NCBI GenBank assembly: GCA_963802275.1
Contig: CAWDIB010000005.1
Span: 110,934-174,933, forward strand
Direction of reading: 5' to 3'
Length of the DNA: 64,000 nucleotides
Source: CAZMZW01 sp963802275
Lineage (GTDB): Bacteria > Chloroflexota > Anaerolineae > Anaerolineales > Anaerolineaceae
The notes beneath the pieces are model-generated. The model did no database searches, had not been told where the DNA came from, and worked only from the letters and a program-made list of their open reading frames with translations. The translations under genes and the position numbers were made by a program. Every line of letters starts with the position of its first letter. Position 1 is the stretch's first letter. Of this stretch, positions 53,834 through 62,729 are shown one piece after another.

Positions 53834-55689
53834 TCACCACGCTCCACGCTACCCGTAACATCAGACCGTTTCAGTCCAAGAAAACCCTCACCGGTAATTT
53901 GTTCAAAAGTCACCAATCGAGAGCCAGGTTCACACTTTTCAGCCTTCTCTTCAAGAACCTTGATGGTAGATGAAGCTGCAAGTAACAGATCATCCATTCG
54001 AGCGGGAAATAGCGGCGACCAACACCCCGCCCCTTCAAGAATTTCGCCGCTTCCTGACCAGAGTGCTCGCTCTTCTTGAAGTAACGGCTCCATCATTGCT
54101 TGAAAGACTTTCTGCGGAAAAGCCTGTCCCTGGTGGGTGAACAAAAAGGTACGCCTCGCCTCGTACCCCACAGAGGCTGAAATGAAAAGTTTTTCCAGAC
54201 TCCACCAACCCAGAGATAAAGCACTGACAACCTCATCGTCAGCAGTGCAGTCAATCACAATATCGCGGTCCTCTAACAGGCTGATAACCTCATTTTTCTC
54301 AGTGGGAAATCGCCTAGCATGTATCTTGATCGTTGAGAAAGGGGTTACTGATATAAGGCGGTTGGCTAAAGCAGCAGCCTTATTTTTGCCAATGTCTTGC
54401 CCAGACAGTGTATGACGTACCAGATTTCCCGCAGCCAGGTCTTCATGGTCTATTAACATCAAGTTGCTTGCCCCACCCCGGGCAAGCAATTCGGCTATAA
54501 CCGATCCCAGTGCACCACATCCAATCAAGGTTATTTTCGCTTCTCGAAGGTTGCTTGAGAGCCTACCACGCGCTTGAATTCGGTCCGGATGCCAGTTTTC
54601 TGTTTGCATGTAGTCCAATGACATCCTCCCGTTAAAAATCGTTGTGCGGTCTCGCTGCCACCATCCCTGCTCATTCGGCCTAAAACCATGAGGTGGCATT
54701 CCACCAACTTTGATTTCAGGCAACGAGATAGCCTTCCAGTAAATTTCACAAGGTTGTTCGCCAATTCGCCTAGGAATAGGGTAACCAATCAACAATACAG
54801 CACCCTTCTTCCCTCGCAATCCTTTAGCCATACCACGCAAGTATTCATCCACGTTGATATTCATTGCCCTACCAATCGTTCGTAATTCTTCCCAATTGAA
54901 GGGAGCTTTCCAGGGAGGTAGAACGACAGGAGCAGGCCACAACCACCAGAAACCCTGTAAGAACTCCTGGTTACCAATGATATGTTTCTTATCATCATAC
55001 TTCGGCGTTGCACGTAACAAGACTCCGTTTCGCGCAAAATAAGCAACTGCAAAAGCAGTTTTTTCTATTCCAGGAAGGGATTCCCAAATAAGAAAACCCC
55101 AATCGAATGGCTTGATCCCTTCCCAAATATGGAGTGACCTTTCGGATTCATCATGCACAAAACGAAAACCACTATTAGTTGGATAATAGAATGGGGTTTC
55201 AAACGGATCGCCTGCACGTATTAGTGTATTTGTAGCAGCTGCATGTATCCAGGTGAGGGAACGCTTGAGATGCCACCTGATTCGCTCCTCGCTGTTACCA
55301 ATAGGGTCATTGTTTCCAGCAATTAGTCCCAGACTTTGAATGGGCTGATCCAAACACAATTTTCCTGTTCGCCAGGGCAAATTTGCAAACTCGTCACGGT
55401 TGATGGTTTGATGGGGATATGTTTCCATTATCCCATCAACTTTGGAAGGTAAGACTTCAACCTCGCCAAAGGGGTAAGCAGAATCAACGACCACGAACCA
55501 GTGCGAATATTGCGGAAACGGCGTTACCTGCTCCTCTGTTTTGAGTTGCAGTTCCAATGCGACTTCAAACGCCCATTTATCTTTGGCAAATGAATGGTCA
55601 ACGTGAAAGAGTTCGCCTACTTGTTGAACCCCGTCAACTCTGCCGTTTCGCAAGCCCTTCAAGATTGCTGATGGTGCTTCACCTTCCAT
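53830..55689 (-). CDS. cap2: CBASS conjugating enzyme Cap2 (fused E2 and E1 domains)
   Basis: 619 residues. The N-terminal E2-like domain has its catalytic Cys112 in WRTGKLCLDQP; the linker (about 170-380) is followed by an E1/ThiF adenylation domain with nucleotide loop ITLIGCGALGSVIAELLARG (386-405), acidic MLIDHEDLAAGNLVRHTLSG and the E1 catalytic Cys556 in GAGCWSPLFPAR. This is the ubiquitin-like ligase of type II CBASS, which adenylates the C-terminal residue of the CD-NTase and attaches it to targets, priming nucleotide synthesis. It starts six bases after the CD-NTase stop and overlaps Cap3. All expected catalytic residues are intact. Confidence 0.93.
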   Translation of the reverse strand: MEGEAPSAILKGLRNGRVDGVQQVGELFHVDHSFAKDKWAFEVALELQLKTEEQVTPFPQYSHWFVVVDSAYPFGEVEVLPSKVDGIMETYPHQTINRDEFANLPWRTGKLCLDQPIQSLGLIAGNNDPIGNSEERIRWHLKRSLTWIHAAATNTLIRAGDPFETPFYYPTNSGFRFVHDESERSLHIWEGIKPFDWGFLIWESLPGIEKTAFAVAYFARNGVLLRATPKYDDKKHIIGNQEFLQGFWWLWPAPVVLPPWKAPFNWEELRTIGRAMNINVDEYLRGMAKGLRGKKGAVLLIGYPIPRRIGEQPCEIYWKAISLPEIKVGGMPPHGFRPNEQGWWQRDRTTIFNGRMSLDYMQTENWHPDRIQARGRLSSNLREAKITLIGCGALGSVIAELLARGGASNLMLIDHEDLAAGNLVRHTLSGQDIGKNKAAALANRLISVTPFSTIKIHARRFPTEKNEVISLLEDRDIVIDCTADDEVVSALSLGWWSLEKLFISASVGYEARRTFLFTHQGQAFPQKVFQAMMEPLLQEERALWSGSGEILEGAGCWSPLFPARMDDLLLAASSTIKVLEEKAEKCEPGSRLVTFEQITGEGFLGLKRSDVTGSVERGE

Positions 55690-55695
55690 TTATCC

Positions 55696-56826
55696 TCACG
55701 CAAAACGTCCAGAACCAGGAACAGCAGGGCCAGTGGGAGGTGTATATCCTGAATTCTTGGAACCGCCATTGTCAGGAGGAGGCGGGAACTTGTTTCCCAG
55801 TAATTCTCGCCATAGGTTTCCGCTTTCCTTCCGATCTGTCGAATCATATGCTCGCCTGGCAAGTGACGCAGCGGTCTTGGCGAGGCGGTAAAAGTTGGCA
55901 AATTCTTCTGCAGTCACCCTTTTCAATACATCGTGACCAGGTACGCCGTAGTCTGGCAATTGTGGTTTGGAATTAAGTGTTACATGGAAAGCATACTTCG
56001 AAATGATAGTTTCGAGAGTCGAGACCAGCCCTTCCGCAACCGACGTAATACCATCAGGACAGCAATCTCCAACGATCCTCTCAAGCGGAAAGCCTTTAGG
56101 CGGTTGAGGTTCGTCAAATTGCTCAAGCCACCACCACTTGACACATTTAACAACATTCACAAAATGCCCGTCGGTGTTTTTGTTTTTATCTCGTGTCCAG
56201 CGAATTTGTTCAAGCGGATGGGTGTCTTCCCAAATATCCGCATCGCGATCTGGAATCCGCAACGGATTTAGTTCCCATTCCGCCTGTTCTTTTGCCGCTT
56301 CGAGTAGAGCTTTGGCATCAAATCTTAGCCTGCGCGATTGTAGGGATACCCAGGATGGATTAAGCCGCCAGTCCTGCACGGTAGCGATATCTTCATCCGT
56401 TTTCACGGCATCGGAAGTGAGAATCCCGTGCTCACTTTCGGATGGCGCGGAGGTTATGACGAGGTCCATATCAACATAGGTCAATTCAATGCCGAAGGAT
56501 CTCCCTTGTGGCTGCCATTTGTCTTTGTAGTACCGATCCAGAAATGGCTCGAAAACCGTCATTGCTTCTTTGGGTGTGTACTCAACTTCTAATAGTTTGG
56601 TCACGACAATGATGTCTACGTCTGAGCGTTTTCCATTTCTTGGACGGACAGCCGTACTCCGCCGGTAACTTCCTTGCAGGAAGTCGCTCACCAGGTATGG
56701 TTGGAGGTCTTTGTCAGCGTTAAGGCGTTCACGAAGTGTTATATGTCCGGTCTGGCAATCCGTTAGCATCGAAGCAGTTGGTCGGATGTCTTGTAGAAAT
56801 ATATCGAAGTCACTTTTTAGTTCCAT
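55696..56826 (-). CDS. CBASS cyclic-oligonucleotide synthase (CD-NTase, probably clade D)
   Basis: 376 residues from ATG 56826, chosen because GAGAGG lies six bases upstream. The nucleotidyltransferase motif is GSYRRSTAV with Gly52-Ser53, SDVDIIVV with Asp69 and Asp71, and the third acid in TYVDMDLVIT (Asp119 or Asp121). The HVVKCVKWWW-type helix (VNVVKCVKWWWLEQF) and the C-terminal CDGITSVAEGL match OAS-like CD-NTases. The protein ends in a flexible Pro/Gly tail terminating GSGRFA, so a small C-terminal residue is available for Cap2 to conjugate. It should make a cyclic di- or trinucleotide on infection; with Cap4 a cyclic tri-adenylate-like signal is likely by analogy. Confidence 0.9.
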   Translation of the reverse strand: MELKSDFDIFLQDIRPTASMLTDCQTGHITLRERLNADKDLQPYLVSDFLQGSYRRSTAVRPRNGKRSDVDIIVVTKLLEVEYTPKEAMTVFEPFLDRYYKDKWQPQGRSFGIELTYVDMDLVITSAPSESEHGILTSDAVKTDEDIATVQDWRLNPSWVSLQSRRLRFDAKALLEAAKEQAEWELNPLRIPDRDADIWEDTHPLEQIRWTRDKNKNTDGHFVNVVKCVKWWWLEQFDEPQPPKGFPLERIVGDCCPDGITSVAEGLVSTLETIISKYAFHVTLNSKPQLPDYGVPGHDVLKRVTAEEFANFYRLAKTAASLARRAYDSTDRKESGNLWRELLGNKFPPPPDNGGSKNSGYTPPTGPAVPGSGRFA

Positions 56827-56851
56827 TTTTTTCCTCTCAAAAGTAATATTT

Positions 56852-58369
56852 TTACACTCGTGGGAGTGGAATTGTAATGCTTTCCCTGTAAGTCCTTTGT
56901 TGTGGACCGTCAAAATCATATTCAAAGAGTGTCAGGTTACCTAGCGCACGGCACTGCTGACCGATAAAGTAAGACAGGAAGTTCGGTGCACTGATGAACA
57001 ATAAAGTTCGTTGGTGATTATTCTGATACCTCCTCACAATTTGCATCAGGGAGTGCGACATCGCTAATGCATGATTGGCATCTATTACACTTGACGGTCC
57101 CGTTCCTGCAGGTGGTTCCAGTATTAACAGATTGCTGACATCATCCCTTCCTTGGTCGATATATTCCAGAACTTGACGATGAGCTTGATGAGTAACCGAA
57201 ACCACAACAGCAAGATAAGGTGCGCCATCTTTCACCGGAATAAATCGCACCTTCCATAGGTCGCTTTCGGGTACACTTTTTTGTGTCGTTGGTTTATAGA
57301 GTTCTTGTTTTGGACGTGGTCCTGCAGGGTATACCGGAGCACGTGAGGTAATCAAGTATCCAGCGAATAATGCCAGGGACGAATGGCAATCTAACAATAT
57401 CTTATGCTCCACCCGGCTCAATTCTTGAAGACTGGATTCGATAAATTTCTTTATGGATGATGCTGCCTGCATCCAGGAGGAATCATAACGAGCATGCCGT
57501 CCATCAAATTGATCTGAGACGCAGACAAAGCCATCTGTTTCAATCCCGATGTTTTCTGCAAACCGCACAAAACTACGAATCCCGATAGTCTTCTCTCTCA
57601 GAGGGATTGGATCACTTTGAACCAATCTTTCACGTCTACATTCAGTCAGGAGAGAGTCTTTATCGAAGACCGTTCTGCCTTTTTGGATAAATTTCCTTGA
57701 AAGGTCATCATAAGGGGATATTATTGAACATGGATCAAGTGGTCGTAAGCCAGCCCGAATTAGCCTATCAGACAAAGCACTATTGAGAGCACCATTGCCA
57801 AAATAATTGAGATTGAACTGAAGCCTTTGTCCAAAGTCCTGAAATGTCTCGTCATCGGTATGGAGATGTTCTGTCCACCGCTTTCTGATTTGACCAAAGT
57901 ATGTTCTTTCAGCAGCAGTGAAAAACTTATCGGGTAGTGTACCGCCATCTCTGATGGATGTGGCAAGGTTGTCATCTCCTCTCCAAATCCAGTTCGATAC
58001 TAGGTTGAGCGTGAACAGGGAATATGCCCCTCTTAAATCATTGTACGCCTCAAAAAAATGCTGTAAAAGGGATTTAGAAGGAGAGTCGATAAATGAGGGG
58101 TCAATCATATTATCAGCAGTGTAAGAGTTTCGCTGATCTACATGGTACTTAACCTGGAAGAAATCGGCTTCGGATTGAATCCCCCAATCTGATTTGTCGG
58201 GTGGCTTATAGAATACTGCCACGTCATCAACATGTGTTGCTTCGTCATACTCTATGCCTACTCTTTCGACATTGCTGTCCACGAACAGTAATTGTGAAGC
58301 CATGTACCAAAAGAACCGCGCTTGGTAATCATCCCCACTCATTCTTGCCGCAATCTGTTTACTCGCCAT
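56852..58369 (-). CDS. cap4: CBASS effector Cap4: DUF4297 nuclease fused to SAVED ligand-sensor
   Basis: 505 residues from ATG 58369, with GGAG seven bases upstream. The N-terminal nuclease is DUF4297 of the PD-(D/E)xK fold: GDDYQARFFWYMASQLL, THVDDVAVFY (Asp48/49) and DFFQVKYHVD with the Gln72-x-Lys74 pair. The C-terminal SAVED domain has LLDCHSSLALFAGYLI, VVVSVTHQAHRQVLEYID, SVIDANHALAMSHSLMQIV and LLFISAPNFLSYFIGQQCRA, then the usual FEYDF ending. SAVED binds the cyclic oligonucleotide and lets the nuclease degrade DNA. It is the first gene of the operon; the CD-NTase follows after 25 bases. Confidence 0.9.
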   Translation of the reverse strand: MASKQIAARMSGDDYQARFFWYMASQLLFVDSNVERVGIEYDEATHVDDVAVFYKPPDKSDWGIQSEADFFQVKYHVDQRNSYTADNMIDPSFIDSPSKSLLQHFFEAYNDLRGAYSLFTLNLVSNWIWRGDDNLATSIRDGGTLPDKFFTAAERTYFGQIRKRWTEHLHTDDETFQDFGQRLQFNLNYFGNGALNSALSDRLIRAGLRPLDPCSIISPYDDLSRKFIQKGRTVFDKDSLLTECRRERLVQSDPIPLREKTIGIRSFVRFAENIGIETDGFVCVSDQFDGRHARYDSSWMQAASSIKKFIESSLQELSRVEHKILLDCHSSLALFAGYLITSRAPVYPAGPRPKQELYKPTTQKSVPESDLWKVRFIPVKDGAPYLAVVVSVTHQAHRQVLEYIDQGRDDVSNLLILEPPAGTGPSSVIDANHALAMSHSLMQIVRRYQNNHQRTLLFISAPNFLSYFIGQQCRALGNLTLFEYDFDGPQQRTYRESITIPLPRV

Positions 58370-58431
58370 ACATACTCCAGACCGACTTTCCTGTGAATGA
58401 TTCCAGAACAATACGCTCCTTAACCAGTGAA

Positions 58432-58456
58432 CTAATGTTCTAATGTTTCAATTATA
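58432..58456 (-). promoter_or_regulatory. Extended -10 promoter of the CBASS operon with tandem octamers at the start site
   Basis: On the minus strand TGCTATAAT (TATAAT at 58451-58456) is an extended -10 box; the -35 region is weak. Immediately downstream, where transcription should begin, the octamer AACATTAG (CTAATGTT on the plus strand) occurs twice in tandem at 58432-58447, a possible operator. The leader would be about 75 bases. Confidence 0.5.
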
Positions 58457-58964
58457 GCATATTTACTCAGGGATGGCTTTTATGCTTTTATTTGAACGTA
58501 GGTATTACTTGTAAACTAAATGGATATCTTTGGTTGTTAAATAGTAATTATCCCTATGGATAACCTGACTTGAGATATCAACCATCTAATACAGCGTGGA
58601 GATGGGAGGATGGAAATCTACTTAAAGCATTTTCCACACCTTTAAAGATTCCTGAATGCAAGAAGAGTCTACACATACCGCTTTTTAGACAAACCGTTAA
58701 ACCTGGGTTTACGCACCCCTTCCCGTATAGTTTATTTTTAAAGTAGACCGCCAATATGTAATTTTTCTATCCTAGCGAATATAACTATGTCCTATCTAAA
58801 AATGGGGAATTACATCAAACCTTCCATCTATAGAGCATTTTCCAATATTCCATTGACGTGACTGGTTCACATCTTTTTTATTGCTCCTGATCGTTTCCGT
58901 ATTTCCTTCCAACCACCCTGATCCCATTTTTTATCTCAAGCTGAGGTGAGTATTTTGCAATCTT
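58457..58964. other. Non-coding stretch upstream of the CBASS operon
   Basis: About 500 AT-rich bases between the operon promoter and the large inverted repeat. No protein frame with convincing composition, no recognisable RNA and no repeat was seen. It probably belongs to the acquired segment because its composition resembles the operon rather than the GC-rich genes to the right. Confidence 0.5.
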
Positions 58965-59044
58965 AGCCACTTCCCACTTTGTCAAGTCATCCGGGCTTGC
59001 GCCGTTTCTCTCACCGACTTGACAAAGTGTTTGCGTAAGTGGCT
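58965..59044. terminator. Long inverted repeat, probably a bidirectional terminator
   Basis: AGCCACTT and CACTTTGTCAAGTC (58965-58988) are matched by GACTTGACAAAGTG (59016-59029) and AAGTGGCT (59037-59044). The inner 14-bp arms are perfect, with a 27-base loop; the outer 8-bp arms are perfect too. TTTTTCT follows on the plus strand. It lies between tRNA-like element B and the CBASS promoter. It may be a terminator or a structured RNA or recombination site. Confidence 0.55.
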
Positions 59045-59076
59045 TTTTCTATTTCAATCACCCCGCTTTCATAAAA

Positions 59077-59168
59077 TGGTGAGTGATGGATTTGCCTGCA
59101 CCCCAAGCGAGAGTCCACAATCAAGGGATAATCAAGCCCATGCACTGCCACTGAATTACTTTACCCCC
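59077..59168 (-). repeat. 92-bp tRNA-like element B at the right edge of the CBASS segment
   Basis: Same orientation, same 92-bp length and same ends (GGGGGTA to CCA) as the element at 53158. It has a D-arm-like TTCAGTGGCAGTGC, an anticodon-like loop TTGATTA (GAT) between GGG and CCC, then GTGGACTCTCGCTTGG and the identical 15-base block GGTGCAGGCAAATCC (plus strand 59088-59102). The acceptor and anticodon stems mispair, so it is not a functional tRNA. The shared core with different flanks is what left and right attachment sites of an integrated element look like. Confidence 0.55.
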
Positions 59169-59422
59169 TTTCTTGTTAATTTTTATCGTTTTATACAAAA
59201 ATACTAATTAATCTCATGGAATTTTTTAATTATCCGCAATACATTAGGTTGAAATATCTTTTTATGTCGGATTTTGTCGGGTTTTGTCAGGGTCCGCATT
59301 TCCGATTTTGCGAGGTATATCCCCCTACAAGCGGCAGGTGCGCTCACCCTCCCGCGCTTAATAAAGAACAGCCCGGCGTGTTGCCTGGGGCTGATGCTCT
59401 CTTTTGTATCCTTTCTACTTGG

Positions 59423-60187
59423 TCACATACCCGCCATCCACGTCAGGATGGCGCCGGTGATAAAAGCAGCCTGCCCGCTCAGCAGGAAGTAAATGGCGGC
59501 TGCCACCTCCTCCGGCTCGCCCTGCCGCCCCAGCGGGTGGTTCTTGTTGATGTGGTCGATCTCGAATTGCTTGGGGTTCTCTTGCGAACTGACGAAGCAG
59601 TTGCCCATCGGCGTGCGTGTGTGTCCGGGCGCCACCGCATTGACGCGGATGCCCAGCGGGGCACAGTCCAGCGCGCAGGCTTTGGTGAACTGCGCCAGCC
59701 CGCCCTTGGAGGCGCAGTAGGCCGCCAGGTTGGGGAAACCCACGATGGCGGCATTGGACGCCTACGTTGACAATCGCCGCCCCTGCCCTGCTTTTCATGT
59801 GCGGGATGGCGGCCTTGGAGCACATCCATGGGCTCCTCAGGTTGATCGTCAACACGCGGTCCCAGTCCTCTTCGGTCGTGTCGGGTGGAGATGGTCGGGC
59901 CGATGCCGGCGTTGTTCCGCCACCAGTCCCAGCCCGCCGACCCGCTCCAGGCAGGCCTTCACCATCTTTTCACCTCGGCAATTTTGGTCACGTCACATTC
60001 CACGAAGTGAACCGCCTCGCCCAGTTCCTTGGCCAGCGCCTGCCCCTTTTCCACGCAGATGTCGGCGATCGAGCACTTTGTGTCCCTTTGCCACCAGCCG
60101 GCGCACTGTGCTCTCACCGATGCCCATCGCCCCGCCGGTGACGATGGCGATCTTTTGGCTTTTCTGCTGCTGTTCTTCTTCTGCCAT
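59423..60187 (-). CDS. SDR-family oxidoreductase, several frameshifts
   Basis: The start region reads MAEEEQQQKSQKIAIVTGGA and MGIGESTVRRLVAKGHKV, giving the NAD(P) motif TGG-x-x-G-I-G. Further on AAYCASKGGLAQFTKACALD carries the catalytic Tyr-x-x-x-Lys, followed by PLGIRVNAVAPGHTRTPMGN and GEPEEVAAAIYFLLSGQAAF. These are all diagnostic of classical short-chain dehydrogenases of about 250 residues. Single-base changes break it near 60070, 59990, 59900 and 59755. The substrate is unknown; the neighbouring fumarylacetoacetase-fold and amidohydrolase genes on the same strand suggest catabolism of a cyclic or aromatic compound. Its start is two bases from the preceding gene's stop. Confidence 0.78.
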
Positions 60188-60189
60188 TC

Positions 60190-61164
60190 TCAGTCCTCCT
60201 TGCGGATCACCCGGTTGCGCAGCAGCCCGATGCCCTCCGCCTCCAGCTCGATCAGGTCGCCGGGATTGAGGTACTGGTCCACCTCGATCCCGCACCCCGC
60301 CGGGCAGGTGCCTGAGCCGAGGAAGTCGCCCGGGTGCAGCGTTTCGCACTGCGACACATAGGCGATCATCTGCGCGAAGCTGTAATACATCTCGTCGGTG
60401 TTCGGATTCGCCCCACACCTCGCCGTTGATGCAGGCCGTCATCTTGTGCGGGCGGGTCCCGAACTCGTCCGGCGTCACCAGGCGCGGCCCGAACACCTTG
60501 GAGTCGTCGAAGTCCTTGCCCTTCGAGGGCCCGAAGGTCATCACCATCTCCTTGGCCTGCTGGTCGCGCGCGGAGATGTCGTTGAAAATCGTATAGCCGG
60601 CGATGTACTCACCGGCCTTTTCCACTGGAATATCCTTGCCCTGTTTGCCGATATAAATGCCGAACTCCAGCTCGAAATCCAGTTGATTGGAATAGCGCGG
60701 CATCCACACATCCTCCTCCGGACCGATGGTGTTGTCCGGGTTGGCCTTCCAGTACACCGGGATCTGGTCCGTACCTCCCGAATCTCCCGCCGCTCTTCTT
60801 CATCGTCACCCACTTTGGTTCTCCTCGAAGGTGGAAAAGTCGCGGATGGTGTTCGGCCGCAGCACGGGTGCCAGCAATTTCACTTCCTCCGCTTTGAACA
60901 GCGATTTCTGTTTGGCGGCTCCAAAGCGCTGTGCGTCCTTTTCGATGGCGAACAGCACCTCGCCCGCCGCCTGCAGTCCGCGTTCACCGGTGCGGGAATC
61001 GATGGTGCTGCCCGGGAAGAAGACATCCGCCATCTTGGCGGCAAAATCCACGCTGAAATCCCGCGTTCGCAGCTGGCGGTATGCCTGGTTGGTCCACCAC
61101 CCTGTCGCCCGTCATCACCCCGATGCGGGGTTTATCGTTGTAGTTGAAAGGTGACCAGTTTCAT
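60190..61164 (-). CDS. Fumarylacetoacetate-hydrolase-family protein, several frameshifts
   Basis: ATG 61164 begins MKLVTF, then NYNDKPRIGVMTGD in the shifted frame. Later blocks are VLRPNTIRDFSTFEE, PRYSNQLDFELEFGIYIGKQ with the metal-binding Glu pair, AGYTIFNDISARDQQAKEMV, GPSKGKDFDDSKVFGPRLVT and CPAGCGIEVDQYLNPGDLIE at the C-terminus. This is the FAH fold found in fumarylacetoacetases, hydratases, isomerases and acylpyruvases that act on ring-cleavage products with a divalent metal. Indels near 61150, 60800 and 60405 split it. It lies four bases downstream of the amidohydrolase gene, so the four genes form one transcript. Confidence 0.8.
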
Positions 61165-61167
61165 GGC

Positions 61168-62541
61168 TTACTCGGTTCGGTCAATGCTGCACTTGATGAA
61201 CCTGCCGCGCCCGGTCTTGCCGATGAACTTGCGCCCTTGACGATCACCTCGCCGCGCGAGATGGTATCTCCCGCCCAGCCCTTCATCTTCACGCCCTCGT
61301 CGATGTGATTCCGCCGGGGTGGCCAGGTCCTTGAAGCTCACCGTGCGTTCCTCGTTGGGATTGAACACCGCCAGTCGACATCGTACCCCCACTTCCAGTT
61401 TGCCCTTGCCAACCACGCCAATTCCATCGCCGGGGCAGTCGCCATCGGGTCGACCATCTTCTCGGGCGTCATGCCGCGCTTTACCACCCCTTCGCTGTCC
61501 AGGAAGGTTAATCCCATCTCGCTGCCGCCCAGGCCAGGCGGCACATCCAGCCAGTGCGGGTGTGCCAGCTTGATTTTCTTGCCCAGCGCGTTGTGGTCGG
61601 AGGTGAGGATCTGGATGCTGCCGTCCAACAGACCCTGCCATAGCGCCTCATCTTTGCCCTTCGGGCGCAGCAGCAGGGTGCGTCGGTTACAGGTAGCCGT
61701 CCTCGCGCTTGAAGCCCTCGTCGTTGTAGAACAGGTAGTGCGGGCAGGTTTCCGTGCGCACGCGGATGCCCTTGCGCTTGGCATCGCGGATGACGTTCAA
61801 GCCCTTTTCGGTGGACAGGTCCGCCACGTGCAGCCGTGAACCGGTTTCGCGCGCCGAAATGACCAGCTCGGCAATGGAGATCTCCTGCGAAAATCCGGCC
61901 GGCTGAGCCCGAAATACTGCATGGATTTTTCATCCTTGCCGATCTCGCGCGGAACTCGATGATCTCGTCCTGTTCGCAGTGGATGCACGGCACGCACGTT
62001 GTATTCCTTCAGCAGTTTGAACACTTCCAGCAAAAAGCCATCCCCACCGCGAAGCCCCATTTGCGGTAGGTCATGAAGAATTTGAAGGAAGGCACGCCCA
62101 TGTGGATCGCCGGACTCGGTCTCCTTCAGCGCCAACGGCGAGGAATTGGTGATGCCGCCGTGAAAGCTGTAATCAATGCAGCTGCCCTTTTCTGCCAGCG
62201 CCATGCGCTCCTGCAGGAAATCCTTGAGCGTGCGGTTCTGCGGACAGATGGCGTAATCCACAAAGGTCGTGTAGCCCACCACCGCCGAGGCGACCGGTCC
62301 AGTGGTGTAGTCGTCCTCGGTCATCACCGCGCTGCACCCTGCCCTGCTTGAGCGCGAAATGGATGTGCGTGTCCACCACGCCCGGGATGACCCATTTACC
62401 CTTGGCATCGATCGTCTCCTTGCCGGTCGTGGCTCCTTGCTGATGGTGGCGGTTCTTGCCGTCCTGCACGCCGATGTTGGCCAGTTCCTTGTGGGTGGCA
62501 TTCACCACCAGGCCGATAACCGCCAGATCATAAGTAGTCAT
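61168..62541 (-). CDS. hydA: Dihydropyrimidinase/hydantoinase-like cyclic amidohydrolase, several frameshifts
   Basis: Metal-binding blocks are in order although in several frames: GKWVIPGVVDTHIHFALK with the His-x-His pair, SFHGGITNSSPLAL, YNVRAVHPLRTGRDHRV (His ligand), later the ETCPHYLFYND-like stretch in a shifted frame and ILTSDHNALGKK with the Asp ligand, then KWGYDVDWR near the end. This is the amidohydrolase superfamily member group that opens hydantoins, dihydropyrimidines or related cyclic imides. ATG 62541. About 455 residues once the indels (near 62470, 62330, 62080, 61940, 61690, 61370 and 61220) are ignored. First of the four-gene minus-strand set with SDR and FAH-type genes, and downstream of the M42 peptidase. 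Confidence 0.78.
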
Positions 62542-62729
62542 GATTGATCCTTTCAAGGTGAAATCATTGAATCGTTCGCCCCTGTTGGAAGTTTTTCCGT
62601 CTCATCAAATGTTTTTAATAGCCAAGCAACGTTTGCTGAACAAACCTCCTTTGAATCTTATCGTACAACCCTGCTAGTCAATCGACAAAATCATCCTTAC
62701 TTACCATACCGTCGGAATACTTGAAGAAG

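Noticed and set aside
58970..59210. A 62-residue protein reading on the plus strand (59019-59207)
   Set aside because: It runs through the inverted repeat and tRNA-like element B, has no ribosome site and its composition is not protein-like.
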